Notes: generated by a model not told the origin, from the letters alone. Positions 54,227 to 64,000 are shown, counted from the stretch's first letter. The stretch is DNA of 64,000 nucleotides from Bacteroidota bacterium (GCA_016718825.1 JADKCL010000023.1:59680-123679); one strand, 5' to 3'. A program made the numbers and translations.

Positions 54227-57200
54227 TTACCTGTTCAGCACCAACTTCTTGGTCATCACCGTGCCGTTGCTTGTAACAAGCTTGGCAAAGTAGATACCTT
54301 GAGCGACGCTTGAAGGCTTCCATTCGACTTCATAGCTGCGGTTGGCTTCTGCCAAACCGTCAAACAGAACTGCAACTTCCTCGCCCGTCATGCTGTAGAC
54401 ACGCAGTTCGGCAGCGCCATCCTGTGGAAGGCTGAAGCGCACCGTTGTCATGCTGCTGAATGGGTTAGGGAAGGCTGCCAATTCAGCCTCGCCACCGTCT
54501 TGAGCGGCAGCTGCGCTGCTTGGCTCATTGGTTTTGAGGTTGGTACATGGCGATACCGCGCCGCAAGCGCCGAGGTAGTCAGCCGTGTGTCCAGGGATGT
54601 GCTGACCAACTGCATTGACAGCGACACAGATCGTCTGCGGATTGCCACCGTTTCCGGGAGGCGTGTGGCAGATGGTGATCTTCTGCAGGTTGTTTCCGCA
54701 GCGGATGTCAGTGGCGTTCACCACCATGCAATCGGTGTAGGTACAGCCGTTGGCATCGGTCACCGTGTAGCAGTAAGTGGTGGTCACCGATGGGCAAACC
54801 GTCACCGTTGAGCTGTTGCTCACCAATGTTCCGGTCGACGAACCGATGTTCCAGCTTACGACATAAGGTGCAACACCGCCAGTTTGTGTTCCCACGAGGG
54901 TTGCACAGTTGTTGGTGGTGTAACCGAAGAGCACGCACTGATCAGGACCTGCATCCGACACCACAGGCGCAGGCTGCGTCAGGGTGAATGTGCTGGTCGT
55001 GCTGCAGCCGTTGGCATCGGTCACGGTCACAGTGTAGGTACCTGCGGACAAGCCGCTGACATCTTCTGTGGTTGCGCCGTTGCTCCATGCAAAGTTGTAG
55101 GCCAGGCAGCTTGCGCCACCGGTGACGGTCAGATTGATCGAACCGTTGCTTTCGCCGAAGCACCTGATGTTGTAGCCACCCACGTAGGTTGCCGCAACGC
55201 CGCTGCTTTGCAACAATGTAGGCTCGGTCAGCGTGAAGCTGCTCGACGTGCTGCATCCGTTGGCATCGGTGATCGTCACAGAATAAGTACCGGCGGTCAA
55301 GCCAGATACGTCTTCGGTGGTTGCACCGTTGCTCCAGTTGTAGGTGTAAGCCACGCAGCTTGCGCCGCCGGTTACCGTCAAGTTGATGCTGCCATCAGCT
55401 GCACCATTGCAGCTCACGTTGGTTCCGCAAGCATAAGTTGCTGCGACGCCAGCGCTAGCCAAAACTGCAGGCTCGGTCAGCGTGAAGCTGCTCGAAGTGC
55501 TGCATCCGTTGGCGTCGGTGATCGTCACAGAATAGGTTCCGGCAGTCAAGCCAGAAACGTCTTCGGTGGTTGCACCATTGCTCCAGTTGTAGGTGTAAGC
55601 CACGCAGCTTGCGCCGCCTGTCACTGTCAAGTTGATGCTTCCGTCAGATGCACCGTTGCAGCTTACGTTCGTGCCGCAGACATAAGTCGCAGCCACACCG
55701 CTGCTTGCCAACAAGGCAGGCTCGGTCAAGGTGAACGTGCTCACAGTCGAGCAACCATTGGCGTCGGTGGTGGTCACAGAATAGGTACCGGCGGTCAAGC
55801 CAGACACGTCTTCGGTGGTTGCACCGTTGCTCCAGTTGTAGGTGTAAGCCACGCAGCTTGCGCCGCCTGTCACTGTCAAGTTGATGCTTCCGTCAGATGC
55901 ACCGTTGCAGCTTACGTTCGTGCCGCAGACATAAGTCGCAGCCACACCGCTGCTTGCCAACAAGGCAGGCTCGGTCAAGGTGAACGTGCTCACAGTCGAG
56001 CAACCATTGGCGTCGGTGGTAGTCACAGAATAGGTACCGGCGGTCAAGCCAGACACGTCTTCGGTGGTTGCACCGTTGCTCCAGTTGTAGGTGTAAGCCA
56101 CGCAGCTTGCGCCGCCTGTCACTGTCAAGTTGATGCTTCCGTCATATGCACCATTGCAGCTTACGTTCGTGCCGCAGACATAAGTCGCAGCCACACCGCT
56201 GCTTGCCAACAAGGCAGGCTCGGTCAAGGTGAACGTGCTCACAGTCGAGCAGCCGTTGGCGTCGGTGGTAGTCACAGAATAGGTACCGGCGGTCAAGCCA
56301 GACACGTCTTCGGTGGTTGCACCGTTGCTCCAGAGATAGGTGTAGGTCAAGCAGCTTGCACCGCCCGTCACTGTCAAGTTGATGCTGCCGTCGCTTGCGC
56401 CGTTGCAAGAAACATTCGTTCCGCAAGTGTAGGTCGCAGCGACACCGCTGCTCACCAACAATGCAGGCTCCATCAATTCGTCGGAGGCAAATGCCTGACA
56501 TCCGTTGGCGTCGGTTACCGTCACCGCAACTGCGATGGCAGACAATCCGCTGATTGTCGAAGTGGTACCCAACGTGTTCCAAACATAGGTGTAAGGACCG
56601 CATCCGCCAGCCACGCTCACTGTTGCACTACCGTCGTTGGAGCCGTTGCAGCTCACGTTGTAGCCACAAGCGTATGTACCCAAGGCGATATTAGCGGTGA
56701 GCAAAGCAGGCTCGGTCAAGGTGATCGTGCTGCTTGTCGTACAACCGTTGCGGTCGGTTGCGGTCACAGAATAGGTACCTGCGGCCAAGCCGCTGATGTC
56801 TTCCGTGGTCGCGCCGTTGCTCCAGTTGTAGATGTAAGGAGCCGTTCCGCCGGTTACCGTGTAGTCGATGCTGCCGTCGGTTGCACCGTTGCAGCTCACA
56901 TTGTAGCCGCAGCTGCGTACCAAGGCGCTGATCGCGTCGGTCATCAACGGTGGCTCGGTCAATGTGATCGACTGTACGTTTGAACAGCCATTGGCATCGG
57001 TCACCGTCACGCTGTAAGTTCCAGCCGTCAAGCCGCTGACCAATTGCGTCGATGCACCGTTGCTCCAAGCGTAGTTGTAAGCAGGCGTTCCGCCGCTCAC
57101 ATTCGCGAAGATCATACCGTCAGATGCACCGTTGCAGGAGATGTTCCAGCCGCCTTGGTAGACTTGTGGGATCAACGTGTTGGCCAACAGGGCAGGCTCG

Positions 57201-60200
57201 GTCAATGTGATGCTCGACGTGGTCACGCAGCCATTGGCATCGGTGATCGTCACGCTGTAGGTTCCGGCACCGATGTTGGACAAGTCCTCGGTCGTGGCAC
57301 CGTTGCTCCAGAGATAGGTATAAGCCAAGCAGCTTGCGCCGCCGCCAACCGTCAAGTCGATGCTGCCGTCAGCTGCTCCGTTGCAGCTCACGTTCCAGCC
57401 GCCCTGATAGGTCGGGCTCGTTGTGGCGCTCGTCAACAAGGCAGGCTCGGTGAGTGTCACCGACGCAGTTGTCGTCGTTCCGTTCAAGTCCGTCACCGTC
57501 ACCGAATGTGTGCCTGCACCCAATCCTGTTGCGGTTGCGGTCGTCTGACCGTTGCTCCAGAGATAGGTGTAACCCAAGCATCCACCAGTCGTGGCGACCG
57601 TTGCGCTGCCGTTCGTTGCACCGTTGCAAGTCACGTTGTAACCGCAAGCAAACGTTGGGCTGCTCGTGGTAGCGACCAACGGATCGTTGGTCACCGTCAC
57701 GGTCGCTGCGCAAGTGCTGCTGTTGCCGTTCACGTCCGTCACCGTCAAGGTCACGTTGTTCACGCCCAAGTCATCGCATGTGAAAGTGTTCGGATTCAGC
57801 GTGGTGCTTGCGATACCGCAAGCGTCAGAGCTGCCGTTGTTGATGCTGCTTGCTGCAACCGTTTGGCTACCGCTGCTTGCCAAGTTGATCGTCACGCTCT
57901 GGCAAAGCGCCACAGGGGCGACGTTGTCCTGAACAGTCACGCTAGCCGAGCAAGTGCTGCTGTTGCCGTTGACGTCGGTCACGGTCAACACCACGTTGTT
58001 TCCACCCGTGAAGCTATGGCCTCCGAGGTTGGCGCTGTTGTCGACTGCAAAGCCGGTCCACTCAGATACCAAACTTGGGAAACCAATTGCATTCGCTGTA
58101 TTACCAGCCGAGATGCCTGCATTCCTTACCAACGTACGGTCAACAGTGCTCAGGCCTCCACCCGTCCAAGCAGTACCTGGATCTTGACCAATGCGGCCGA
58201 TGATATCGATTGCAGTCGTGCCATTGCGCAACTCGATCGCATCATTTCCATTGTAGAAGCTAGAAGCACTCAACAAGTCTGCCTGCGAAGTGAATGCACC
58301 GCCTGCAAGGCTGCTGCATACGACAAAGACATCACCATTGGCAACAGTACCGCTCAAGTTGATCACGGTACCAGCCGACGTACTACCATTGAAGTAGTAA
58401 CGGAGCGAGTATCCGGAGAGATTCACCGCAGCGCCAGTGCCATTGAAGATTTCAATACACTTGTTGTTGCTTGAGCCCTCGATGTACTCGGAGATAAACA
58501 AGCTCGCAGCAGGTGTACCATTGACGTTTGCGCAAGTGAATGCAGTTGGGCTCAAAGAGGTGCTTGCGATTCCGCAGGCATCGGTCGAACCATTGTTGAC
58601 AGCAGCAGCGTTGGTCGAACCATTACCGGTATTGTCCAATTGAACGGTCACGTTCTGGCAGAGTGCAACAGGTGCAATCAAATCCTGAACCGTTACAATT
58701 GCCGAACAGGTGGCGGTATTACCTCCGATGTCTGTCACTGTGAGGATCACGGTATTGCCGGAACCGACATTGGCGCAACCGAAGCTGCTGTTGTTCAGGC
58801 TCAAACCAGTAATCGTACAGTTGTCAGTAGAACCGTTGTTGACAGCAGCAGCGGTGGTCGAACCCACGCCCGCGGCATTCAATTGCACGGTTACAGACTG
58901 GCAAAGGGCCACAGGAGCCACAATGTCATTGTCTGTAATGGTCACCGCGTTGCTTGCAGCTGTGCAACCGTTGGCATCTGTAACCTGCACCGAATAGGTA
59001 CCTGCACCGATGTTATTGGCAGTTACACCAGTCTGACCGCCAGGGGTCCAGAGGTAGCTGTAAGAAGGCGTGCCACCCGTAGCAAGTGCCGAGGCACTAC
59101 CGTTGGTGTAGCCAGGGCAAGTTGCATTGACACCTGAAGCAGTGACAGATGGATTGGCAAAAACCGTCACAGCAACCGGACCAGCCGTAGCTGTACATCC
59201 ATTTGCAGAAGTAACGGTTACACTGTAATTCCCTGCCGTGGCCACCGTGATGCTTTGCGTTGTTTCGCCCGTGCTCCAGAGATAACCTGCAGCCTGCGTT
59301 GCAACGAGGGTCACACTTCCGCCGTTGCAGAAGCTTGTGTTACCAACGTTGGTGATCGTAGCCGTGTTGGTCAATCCGCCAAGGATGATGTCATCAATGC
59401 GGTATTGTGTTGTTCCCAGATTGGTAAAGCGAATCCGGAGATTTGCTGCCGAAGGGAAACCGACTGCCGTCATTGTGGACCAAACTGCGGTACCGGTACC
59501 CGTTGGAAGCAGCGAATGGAAAATCGTATTGTACGTGATCCCGTCCGTGCTCGCCTGAATCAAAAAGTCGCTACCATTGGATGCGGTAGTGCTTTTGAAG
59601 ATACCAAAGGCCATACCCATTGTCGAGAAGGAAGAGGTATTGATTCCTGAAATCTCGAATGTGCGGCCTGCGCCGGTGAAAAATACGTTGGCACCGCCAG
59701 AGGCTCCACCGTAGCCTACGCTAGGTAGCGTATTGCGGACGTCAGCTGTACCCGTCATGGTATAACCATCATTGTCAAAGCCGTTGGCAGCTTCATGCGT
59801 TGGAATCAGTGTGGTTGCCGTCACATTTCCAATGCGCTCAGCAAATACTTGGCTGTTTCCACTGAAGGTATTGACCGTGATCGTGAATGAACAGACTGCT
59901 GTGTTGCCGCTTGCATCCGTAGCAGTGTAGCTCACCGTGTTGGCTCCCAATGGGAAAGCAGCACCGGATGACAGTCCGCCAGTCTGTGCAACACTCACGC
60001 CAGGACAGTTGTCCGTAGCCGTAGCTGCACTGTAGGTAACGACTGCAGTGGAAGTACCTGCGACTGAGCAAACCGTTTGGTTCGCAGGGCAAGTAATCAC
60101 AGGAACCTGATTATCAGTCACCGTCACTGTAAAGGAACAGGTTGCAGAGTTGCCGCTGCCATCTACTGCCCTGAACGTGTTGGTGGTCACGCCGACTGGG

Positions 60201-63200
60201 AAGGTGCTGCCAGAAGCAGATCCGCCGATCAACGATACAGAAACACCTGCACAATTGTCAGTTGCAGTTGCAGAAGCAAAGCTCACTGCTGCACCGCAAA
60301 TTCCATTCGAAGCAGGTACCGTCACGTTGGCAGGGCAGCTGATCGATGGCAATGTGTTGTCTACGACCGTCACAGTGGCATTGCAAGTTGCAGTCAACTG
60401 CCCATCGCTCACAGTCAACACCACGCTGGTATTGCCCAAAGCATAAGGACCGGCAGGTGAAACAGCATACGTCAATGGATCACCATTCGGATCAGAGCTG
60501 CCATTGTTGAACTGGCTGGCAGTTGCAGAACCTTGGCAGTTGCCATTGGCGGAAACCGTCACGTTCTGGCAAACAGCCACAGGTGGCAGGTTGCACTGAA
60601 TGACAGACACAGATTGTGTTGAAGAATTGCCACAGCTGCTGCCTGGTGCAAATTGGACACCGTCGTTGAAGGCGTTCCAGCTCGTGGAGTTACGACCGGG
60701 GGTCGTCACAGCCTGCGTTCCGCCATTGTCTTGGATGCCTTGGGTGTGCAAACCTCCGTCAGAGTTCATCTGTGATGTGTGGATCTGAATGATATTCGAT
60801 CCTTCGTACAAATGAATCTGTGTGGTCACGTTGAAATAGCCATAGCTACCTGAATAGTGGGGAATATCCCAGCTGATCACGCAAACACGGCTACCCGGTG
60901 CACCTGTAGTGTTGTAGGAAACCGATCCACCACCTGGAGGATACAAGTCTTCCCATGCTGCTGCAATGATGTTGGTCGGACCAAATGGCTGCGGAAGCAA
61001 TCCACCTGAGCAGCAACCATTCTGGAAGGTTCCCAAGTTGAAGCTGATAAAACCATTCGAAGAAATCTCAAACTGGCTATAGTTCACACCATAGAAGTTG
61101 AAGTTGAATCCGATGGGAACAGCTGATGACATTGCATCATCGCTCAAGGAGACGAAGTTGCCACCTGTTGGGCGTGGGCTGAAAGGTACAGCACTGTAGG
61201 AATAGCTACCTGTAGATCCTGGAATCGTATAGGTCACGTTGTAAGTGCCGACAGAAACCGAGGTAGGATCAAACGTATTGCCAACAACGCCTGAACCGGA
61301 GAAAGTTCCTCCAGGTGTAGCAGGAGTCAGTGTCGCTGGTCCGGCTGTGGTGCAATAGGTCGAATTCAAGCCGGTGAAGCTCGCATTTGGCAATGGCGTA
61401 ACCGTTACCATAGCAGCATCCGAAGCAACGCAACCTGCACCGCTTGTAGCAGTCAAGGTATAGTTGGTGGTGGTGCTTGGTGTTGCCGTTGGATTCAGGA
61501 TCGAAGCGTTGTTCAAACCTGTACCAGGAGTCCACAAAAGGCTGGAATAACCGGAGCCGGAACCATTCAATGTCGTGCTTTGACCAGCACAAACAGTTGC
61601 ATCAGGTCCAGCACTTACGGTTGGAAGTGGATTCACGGTCACCGTCATTTGGCTGGAGCTTGAGCATCCGCTGCTGCTGCCAAAAAGGACCTCCATCGTC
61701 TGGCTTGGAGAATTACATCCGCCCGTCGTGATACCACCCCAGTTGAGGTTGTTGATCTCAGGTCGAACGACATAGACGTTGGGCGCTGGGCTTTCGCAGC
61801 TGCAATTGGAAGCATTGACGGTGAGCACCACCCCAGGGGAACCTGGGCAAGGTGAGGAGCCCGAAACACAACCCACGGACACAGCCCAAACATTGCCGCT
61901 GAGATCCGTGAAGGAGTAGTTGGATGCAGTACGCAATGCAGCTGCAATATTTGCAACAGCTACAGGGTCAGAAAGCGTAATGCCCAGCGGATTTGCCGAA
62001 CCACGAATTGTCAATGTACTATAAGTCAACGAATTCAGCAATTGACTACGGAATGTACACCAAGCCGTTGCCTGTGTAAGTGGACTGACACCGCTGACGA
62101 ATGCCTCATTGTAGGCGATCGAAGATCCACCACCACTATTGGAGGCTGTCAGCGTATAAGTGGTCGTCGTCGTTGGTGAAGCAACCGGATTCAAGATATT
62201 CGGATTGCTCAAACCAACGGTCGGACTCCAAGAATAGCTGGAACCATTGGTCGAACCATTCAACACGGTGCTTCCACCGGCGCAAATCGATGCGTTGGCA
62301 CCTGCGTTGACCGCTGGAGGATTGTTGACCGTAACCGTAACCTGACTGGTAGCCGTACAACCGCCGCCACCACAGGAAAACGTCTGGAAAGTGTAGTCAA
62401 ATCCAGGAAATGAACCATAACCGGGGTTAGCATACACCTGACCGCTTGGATAAGGATTGGTGGTGTTACCCGTCAAACCCAACGAACCATTTGTCGAGGT
62501 ATATACCATGTAATAGGTTGTTCCTGGAGATACGCTGACAGAAGACCAGCTGACAGTGGCCGTACCACCTGGCGCGACGCCTGTGGCAGTTCCGCTGCGC
62601 AACAAGGTACCTCCCAAGTTGGGAAGGTTGGTGTACAGGCTGATGGTGATGTCACCCGTGCCTGAACCAACCCCTGGCTGCAAATAGACGCTTGCTCCAC
62701 ACATGGTGTTTTGCGCAGGAATAAACGATTGCGCAAGATCACCTTGGCTGAAGCCTGCCATGTAGGTATTCGTAGTCAATGAAGACTGATCGACACCACC
62801 TGAACCACCACCTGACGAAGCCGTCAAGGTATAGGTCGTTGTAGAAGATGGCGATGCCGTCGGATTGAGAATGTTGGGATTGCTCAAACCGATTGTTGGG
62901 CTCCAAGACACCGAAGTGTAGTTCGAAGCCGTTCCATTCAATTGAACGCTGCCACCGCCGCAAAGCGTGGCATTGGAACCTGCATTGGCCGTCGGGCTAG
63001 GGGTCACCGTCACGACCATTTGGTCGGTTGCTGTGCCGCAGTTGCCTGTCGTTGTCAATGTATACGTGGTTGTGGTGGTCGGAGAAGCGACTGGATTGGC
63101 TATATTGGGGTTGCTCAAACCATTCGTTGGTGACCAGGAATAGCTGTTTACGCTCGTTCCCGAACCATTCAAGGTGGTGCCTTGGCCTTGGCAAATGGAA

Positions 63201-63985
63201 ACGTCGGCTCCGGCATTGGCCGTGGTCGTGCTTCCGCCAGTTACAGCGAGGTTGTAGGAACCGGAACCACCGCTCCAAGGTTCGACATCTACATAATAGG
63301 TGCCGGCAGCAAGGTTGACAGTGACTTCGGATGACAAACCGCAGAAGTCATCGTTTTGTGCCAAGACCGAGCCACCGCAGCAACCTGTGCTCACATAAAT
63401 ATATGTGTCAAAGGAGGAACCGCAAAGGCTGAAGGTCCAGTTTCCGGCACAAGGAATCGTCACACGATAGGTGCGGTCCAAACCAGTGCGCAAGTTACAT
63501 TCATCACCTGATGTAGAGCCAGCATGGTTAAATGGTGCTGTAAAACTGTAATCAGGACACAAAATCGGGAGTGAATTCACCGTCACCTGCACGGATGCAA
63601 ATGAAAAGGAGTTACTGCAATAGTATTGATCGAGCAATACATACAAGGTTCCCGTGAAGTTGGAGGTATAGACGATATTGGATTGCAATCCGCAGGCATC
63701 GTCATTGTAGGCGACTGCTTGCAAACTGGAATTGTACAAGGACAATTGTGTATCCCAACCTGCCAATCCGCAAGTTGTGAAGGTGTAGGTACCGCCAGCA
63801 ACGACGTTAACGCCGATATAGTATCCAGCATAGTATCCAACTTGGACTGAGCTGCCTACACCACCCAAGGTATAACCGCCCCAATACGAATTGTCAAATC
63901 CGCACTGTGCTTGCACCTCATTCTTCGGAAGAAATGACATACACAACGCAAAAATGATCGCAACAATGAATCTTAGATTTTTCAT
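54227..63985 (-). CDS. giant T9SS surface protein with Ig/HYR/lamin-tail/SprB-like repeats
   Basis: The protein has about 3252 residues from the ATG at 63985 (another ATG at 63997), opening a signal peptide ending NEVQAQ. In order: pre-peptidase-like beta domains (GWDTQLSLYN, FDTYIYVS); Ig-like repeats (SYSWSPTNGLSNPNIANP type), two of them carrying inserted domains; a region with FYGVNYSQFEISSNGFISF; two HYR domains; further VQLNAAGVGSTTAA-type repeats, one carrying a lamin-tail domain (FISEYIEGSSNNKCIEIFNG); about twelve SprB-like repeats; a Cys-rich linker (CHTPPGNGGNPQTICVAV); and a T9SS C-terminal domain (AFPNPFSSMTTVRFSLPQDG). It is likely a surface adhesin, possibly for gliding. Confidence 0.9.
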   Translation of the reverse strand: MKNLRFIVAIIFALCMSFLPKNEVQAQCGFDNSYWGGYTLGGVGSSVQVGYYAGYYIGVNVVAGGTYTFTTCGLAGWDTQLSLYNSSLQAVAYNDDACGLQSNIVYTSNFTGTLYVLLDQYYCSNSFSFASVQVTVNSLPILCPDYSFTAPFNHAGSTSGDECNLRTGLDRTYRVTIPCAGNWTFSLCGSSFDTYIYVSTGCCGGSVLAQNDDFCGLSSEVTVNLAAGTYYVDVEPWSGGSGSYNLAVTGGSTTTANAGADVSICQGQGTTLNGSGTSVNSYSWSPTNGLSNPNIANPVASPTTTTTYTLTTTGNCGTATDQMVVTVTPSPTANAGSNATLCGGGSVQLNGTASNYTSVSWSPTIGLSNPNILNPTASPSSTTTYTLTASSGGGSGGVDQSSLTTNTYMAGFSQGDLAQSFIPAQNTMCGASVYLQPGVGSGTGDITISLYTNLPNLGGTLLRSGTATGVAPGGTATVSWSSVSVSPGTTYYMVYTSTNGSLGLTGNTTNPYPSGQVYANPGYGSFPGFDYTFQTFSCGGGGCTATSQVTVTVNNPPAVNAGANASICAGGSTVLNGSTNGSSYSWSPTVGLSNPNILNPVASPTTTTTYTLTASNSGGGSSIAYNEAFVSGVSPLTQATAWCTFRSQLLNSLTYSTLTIRGSANPLGITLSDPVAVANIAAALRTASNYSFTDLSGNVWAVSVGCVSGSSPCPGSPGVVLTVNASNCSCESPAPNVYVVRPEINNLNWGGITTGGCNSPSQTMEVLFGSSSGCSSSSQMTVTVNPLPTVSAGPDATVCAGQSTTLNGSGSGYSSLLWTPGTGLNNASILNPTATPSTTTNYTLTATSGAGCVASDAAMVTVTPLPNASFTGLNSTYCTTAGPATLTPATPGGTFSGSGVVGNTFDPTSVSVGTYNVTYTIPGSTGSYSYSAVPFSPRPTGGNFVSLSDDAMSSAVPIGFNFNFYGVNYSQFEISSNGFISFNLGTFQNGCCSGGLLPQPFGPTNIIAAAWEDLYPPGGGSVSYNTTGAPGSRVCVISWDIPHYSGSYGYFNVTTQIHLYEGSNIIQIHTSQMNSDGGLHTQGIQDNGGTQAVTTPGRNSTSWNAFNDGVQFAPGSSCGNSSTQSVSVIQCNLPPVAVCQNVTVSANGNCQGSATASQFNNGSSDPNGDPLTYAVSPAGPYALGNTSVVLTVSDGQLTATCNATVTVVDNTLPSISCPANVTVPASNGICGAAVSFASATATDNCAGVSVSLIGGSASGSTFPVGVTTNTFRAVDGSGNSATCSFTVTVTDNQVPVITCPANQTVCSVAGTSTAVVTYSAATATDNCPGVSVAQTGGLSSGAAFPLGANTVSYTATDASGNTAVCSFTITVNTFSGNSQVFAERIGNVTATTLIPTHEAANGFDNDGYTMTGTADVRNTLPSVGYGGASGGANVFFTGAGRTFEISGINTSSFSTMGMAFGIFKSTTASNGSDFLIQASTDGITYNTIFHSLLPTGTGTAVWSTMTAVGFPSAANLRIRFTNLGTTQYRIDDIILGGLTNTATITNVGNTSFCNGGSVTLVATQAAGYLWSTGETTQSITVATAGNYSVTVTSANGCTATAGPVAVTVFANPSVTASGVNATCPGYTNGSASALATGGTPSYSYLWTPGGQTGVTANNIGAGTYSVQVTDANGCTAASNAVTITDNDIVAPVALCQSVTVQLNAAGVGSTTAAAVNNGSTDNCTITGLSLNNSSFGCANVGSGNTVILTVTDIGGNTATCSAIVTVQDLIAPVALCQNVTVQLDNTGNGSTNAAAVNNGSTDACGIASTSLSPTAFTCANVNGTPAASLFISEYIEGSSNNKCIEIFNGTGAAVNLSGYSLRYYFNGSTSAGTVINLSGTVANGDVFVVCSSLAGGAFTSQADLLSASSFYNGNDAIELRNGTTAIDIIGRIGQDPGTAWTGGGLSTVDRTLVRNAGISAGNTANAIGFPSLVSEWTGFAVDNSANLGGHSFTGGNNVVLTVTDVNGNSSTCSASVTVQDNVAPVALCQSVTINLASSGSQTVAASSINNGSSDACGIASTTLNPNTFTCDDLGVNNVTLTVTDVNGNSSTCAATVTVTNDPLVATTSSPTFACGYNVTCNGATNGSATVATTGGCLGYTYLWSNGQTTATATGLGAGTHSVTVTDLNGTTTTASVTLTEPALLTSATTSPTYQGGWNVSCNGAADGSIDLTVGGGASCLAYTYLWSNGATTEDLSNIGAGTYSVTITDANGCVTTSSITLTEPALLANTLIPQVYQGGWNISCNGASDGMIFANVSGGTPAYNYAWSNGASTQLVSGLTAGTYSVTVTDANGCSNVQSITLTEPPLMTDAISALVRSCGYNVSCNGATDGSIDYTVTGGTAPYIYNWSNGATTEDISGLAAGTYSVTATDRNGCTTSSTITLTEPALLTANIALGTYACGYNVSCNGSNDGSATVSVAGGCGPYTYVWNTLGTTSTISGLSAIAVAVTVTDANGCQAFASDELMEPALLVSSGVAATYTCGTNVSCNGASDGSINLTVTGGASCLTYTYLWSNGATTEDVSGLTAGTYSVTTTDANGCSTVSTFTLTEPALLASSGVAATYVCGTNVSCNGAYDGSINLTVTGGASCVAYTYNWSNGATTEDVSGLTAGTYSVTTTDANGCSTVSTFTLTEPALLASSGVAATYVCGTNVSCNGASDGSINLTVTGGASCVAYTYNWSNGATTEDVSGLTAGTYSVTTTDANGCSTVSTFTLTEPALLASSGVAATYVCGTNVSCNGASDGSINLTVTGGASCVAYTYNWSNGATTEDVSGLTAGTYSVTITDANGCSTSSSFTLTEPAVLASAGVAATYACGTNVSCNGAADGSINLTVTGGASCVAYTYNWSNGATTEDVSGLTAGTYSVTITDANGCSTSSSFTLTEPTLLQSSGVAATYVGGYNIRCFGESNGSINLTVTGGASCLAYNFAWSNGATTEDVSGLSAGTYTVTVTDANGCSTTSTFTLTQPAPVVSDAGPDQCVLFGYTTNNCATLVGTQTGGVAPYVVSWNIGSSTGTLVSNSSTVTVCPSVTTTYCYTVTDANGCTYTDCMVVNATDIRCGNNLQKITICHTPPGNGGNPQTICVAVNAVGQHIPGHTADYLGACGAVSPCTNLKTNEPSSAAAAQDGGEAELAAFPNPFSSMTTVRFSLPQDGAAELRVYSMTGEEVAVLFDGLAEANRSYEVEWKPSSVAQGIYFAKLVTSNGTVMTKKLVLNR
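54960..57680 (-). repeat. tandem SprB-like repeats, period about 249 bp in the core
   Basis: About eleven consecutive copies encode units of the form CNGASDGSINLTVTGG, TYNWSNGATTEDVSGLTAGT, SVTTTDANGCS and TEPALL. The most uniform copies (about 55440-56470) repeat exactly every 249 bases (83 codons), for example at 55721, 55970 and 56219, and are almost identical. The outer copies are more diverged. Confidence 0.9.
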
Positions 63986-64000
63986 ATTCAGATGCATTAG

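Noticed and set aside
55440..56470. Regular direct repeats considered as a CRISPR array
   Set aside because: The 249-bp units are contiguous with no spacers and translate in frame as protein repeats.
54884..58474. Long open frames on the plus strand (699 and 476 codons) opposite the giant surface-protein gene
   Set aside because: They exist because the SprB-like repeats lack stops on the opposite strand. Their translation repeats with the same 249-bp period, has a Cys/His/Arg-rich, non-protein-like composition and no start context.

Overview
The window looks like a chromosomal segment of a Bacteroidota bacterium (gliding/Saprospiria- or Chitinophagales-like; the exact class cannot be fixed from the sequence). 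The evidence is a set of exported proteins with type IX secretion (T9SS) C-terminal sorting domains, a giant surface protein with SprB-type repeats, BatB/BatC genes, two '5-fold beta-flower' proteins, and a TGTTG-N19-TAtaTTTG promoter of the Bacteroidota type in front of tRNA-Ser. No phage, IS element, CRISPR array or rRNA was found.

Layout. 0-5 kb: an MFS transporter, a palindromic repeat family next to a DUF559 nuclease-like gene, a periplasmic FKBP isomerase, an alpha/beta-hydrolase lipoprotein and a secreted acidic-linker protein. 5-8 kb: small secreted proteins of unknown function, including a decayed paralogue. 7.4-11.2 kb: a LuxR-type response regulator with a propeller-type sensor kinase. 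11.5-12.1 kb: a truncated second copy of the 4.4-kb gene. 12.1-13.6 kb: a calpain-type protease with an odd leader, followed by a small secreted protein. 13.9-16.6 kb: a TPR lipoprotein and the BatC/BatB pair. 16.7-23.2 kb: an oligopeptide-type ABC importer with two permeases and two binding lipoproteins but no ATPase genes. 23.3-23.75 kb: tRNA-Ser(GCT), tRNA-Pro(TGG), tRNA-Arg(TCT).

25.3-38.0 kb holds a nearly complete aerobic purine-degradation cluster: guanine deaminase (divergent), xanthine dehydrogenase XdhA/B/C, membrane urate hydroxylase PuuD fused to cytochrome c, 5-hydroxyisourate hydrolase, OHCU decarboxylase, allantoinase, allantoicase, and a CitE/HpcH-like TIM-barrel enzyme (DUF6986-like). 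A RelE/ParE toxin-antitoxin pair sits between the last gene and the rest. Together they take guanine via xanthine, urate and allantoin to ureidoglycolate and urea.

38-54 kb: two beta-flower proteins, a beta-carbonic anhydrase, a bestrophin-like channel (frameshifted), a two-component pair in which the response regulator is fused to a cysteine-less thioredoxin-reductase-like flavoprotein and the kinase carries a cyclic-nucleotide-binding domain, an MsbA-like ABC exporter, GlnRS, a TPR-PRMT arginine-methyltransferase-like protein, and two T9SS cargo hydrolases (PhoD-like, SGNH). 54.2-64 kb: one giant T9SS surface protein with HYR, Ig-like, lamin-tail and SprB-like repeats.

Two patterns cut across the window. 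First, several genes have single-base frame breaks at short homopolymers (xdhB, bestrophin, a TPR lipoprotein, possibly the xdhB end), which suggests consensus errors unless reads prove otherwise. Second, a 7-bp-periodic simple repeat (GAATTGA/GTGAGAA type) recurs between genes and supplies the stop codons of at least three genes. The best candidates for undescribed biology are the kinase / receiver-flavoprotein pair, the calpain unit, the bacterial TPR-PRMT, and the grafted domains of the giant surface protein.
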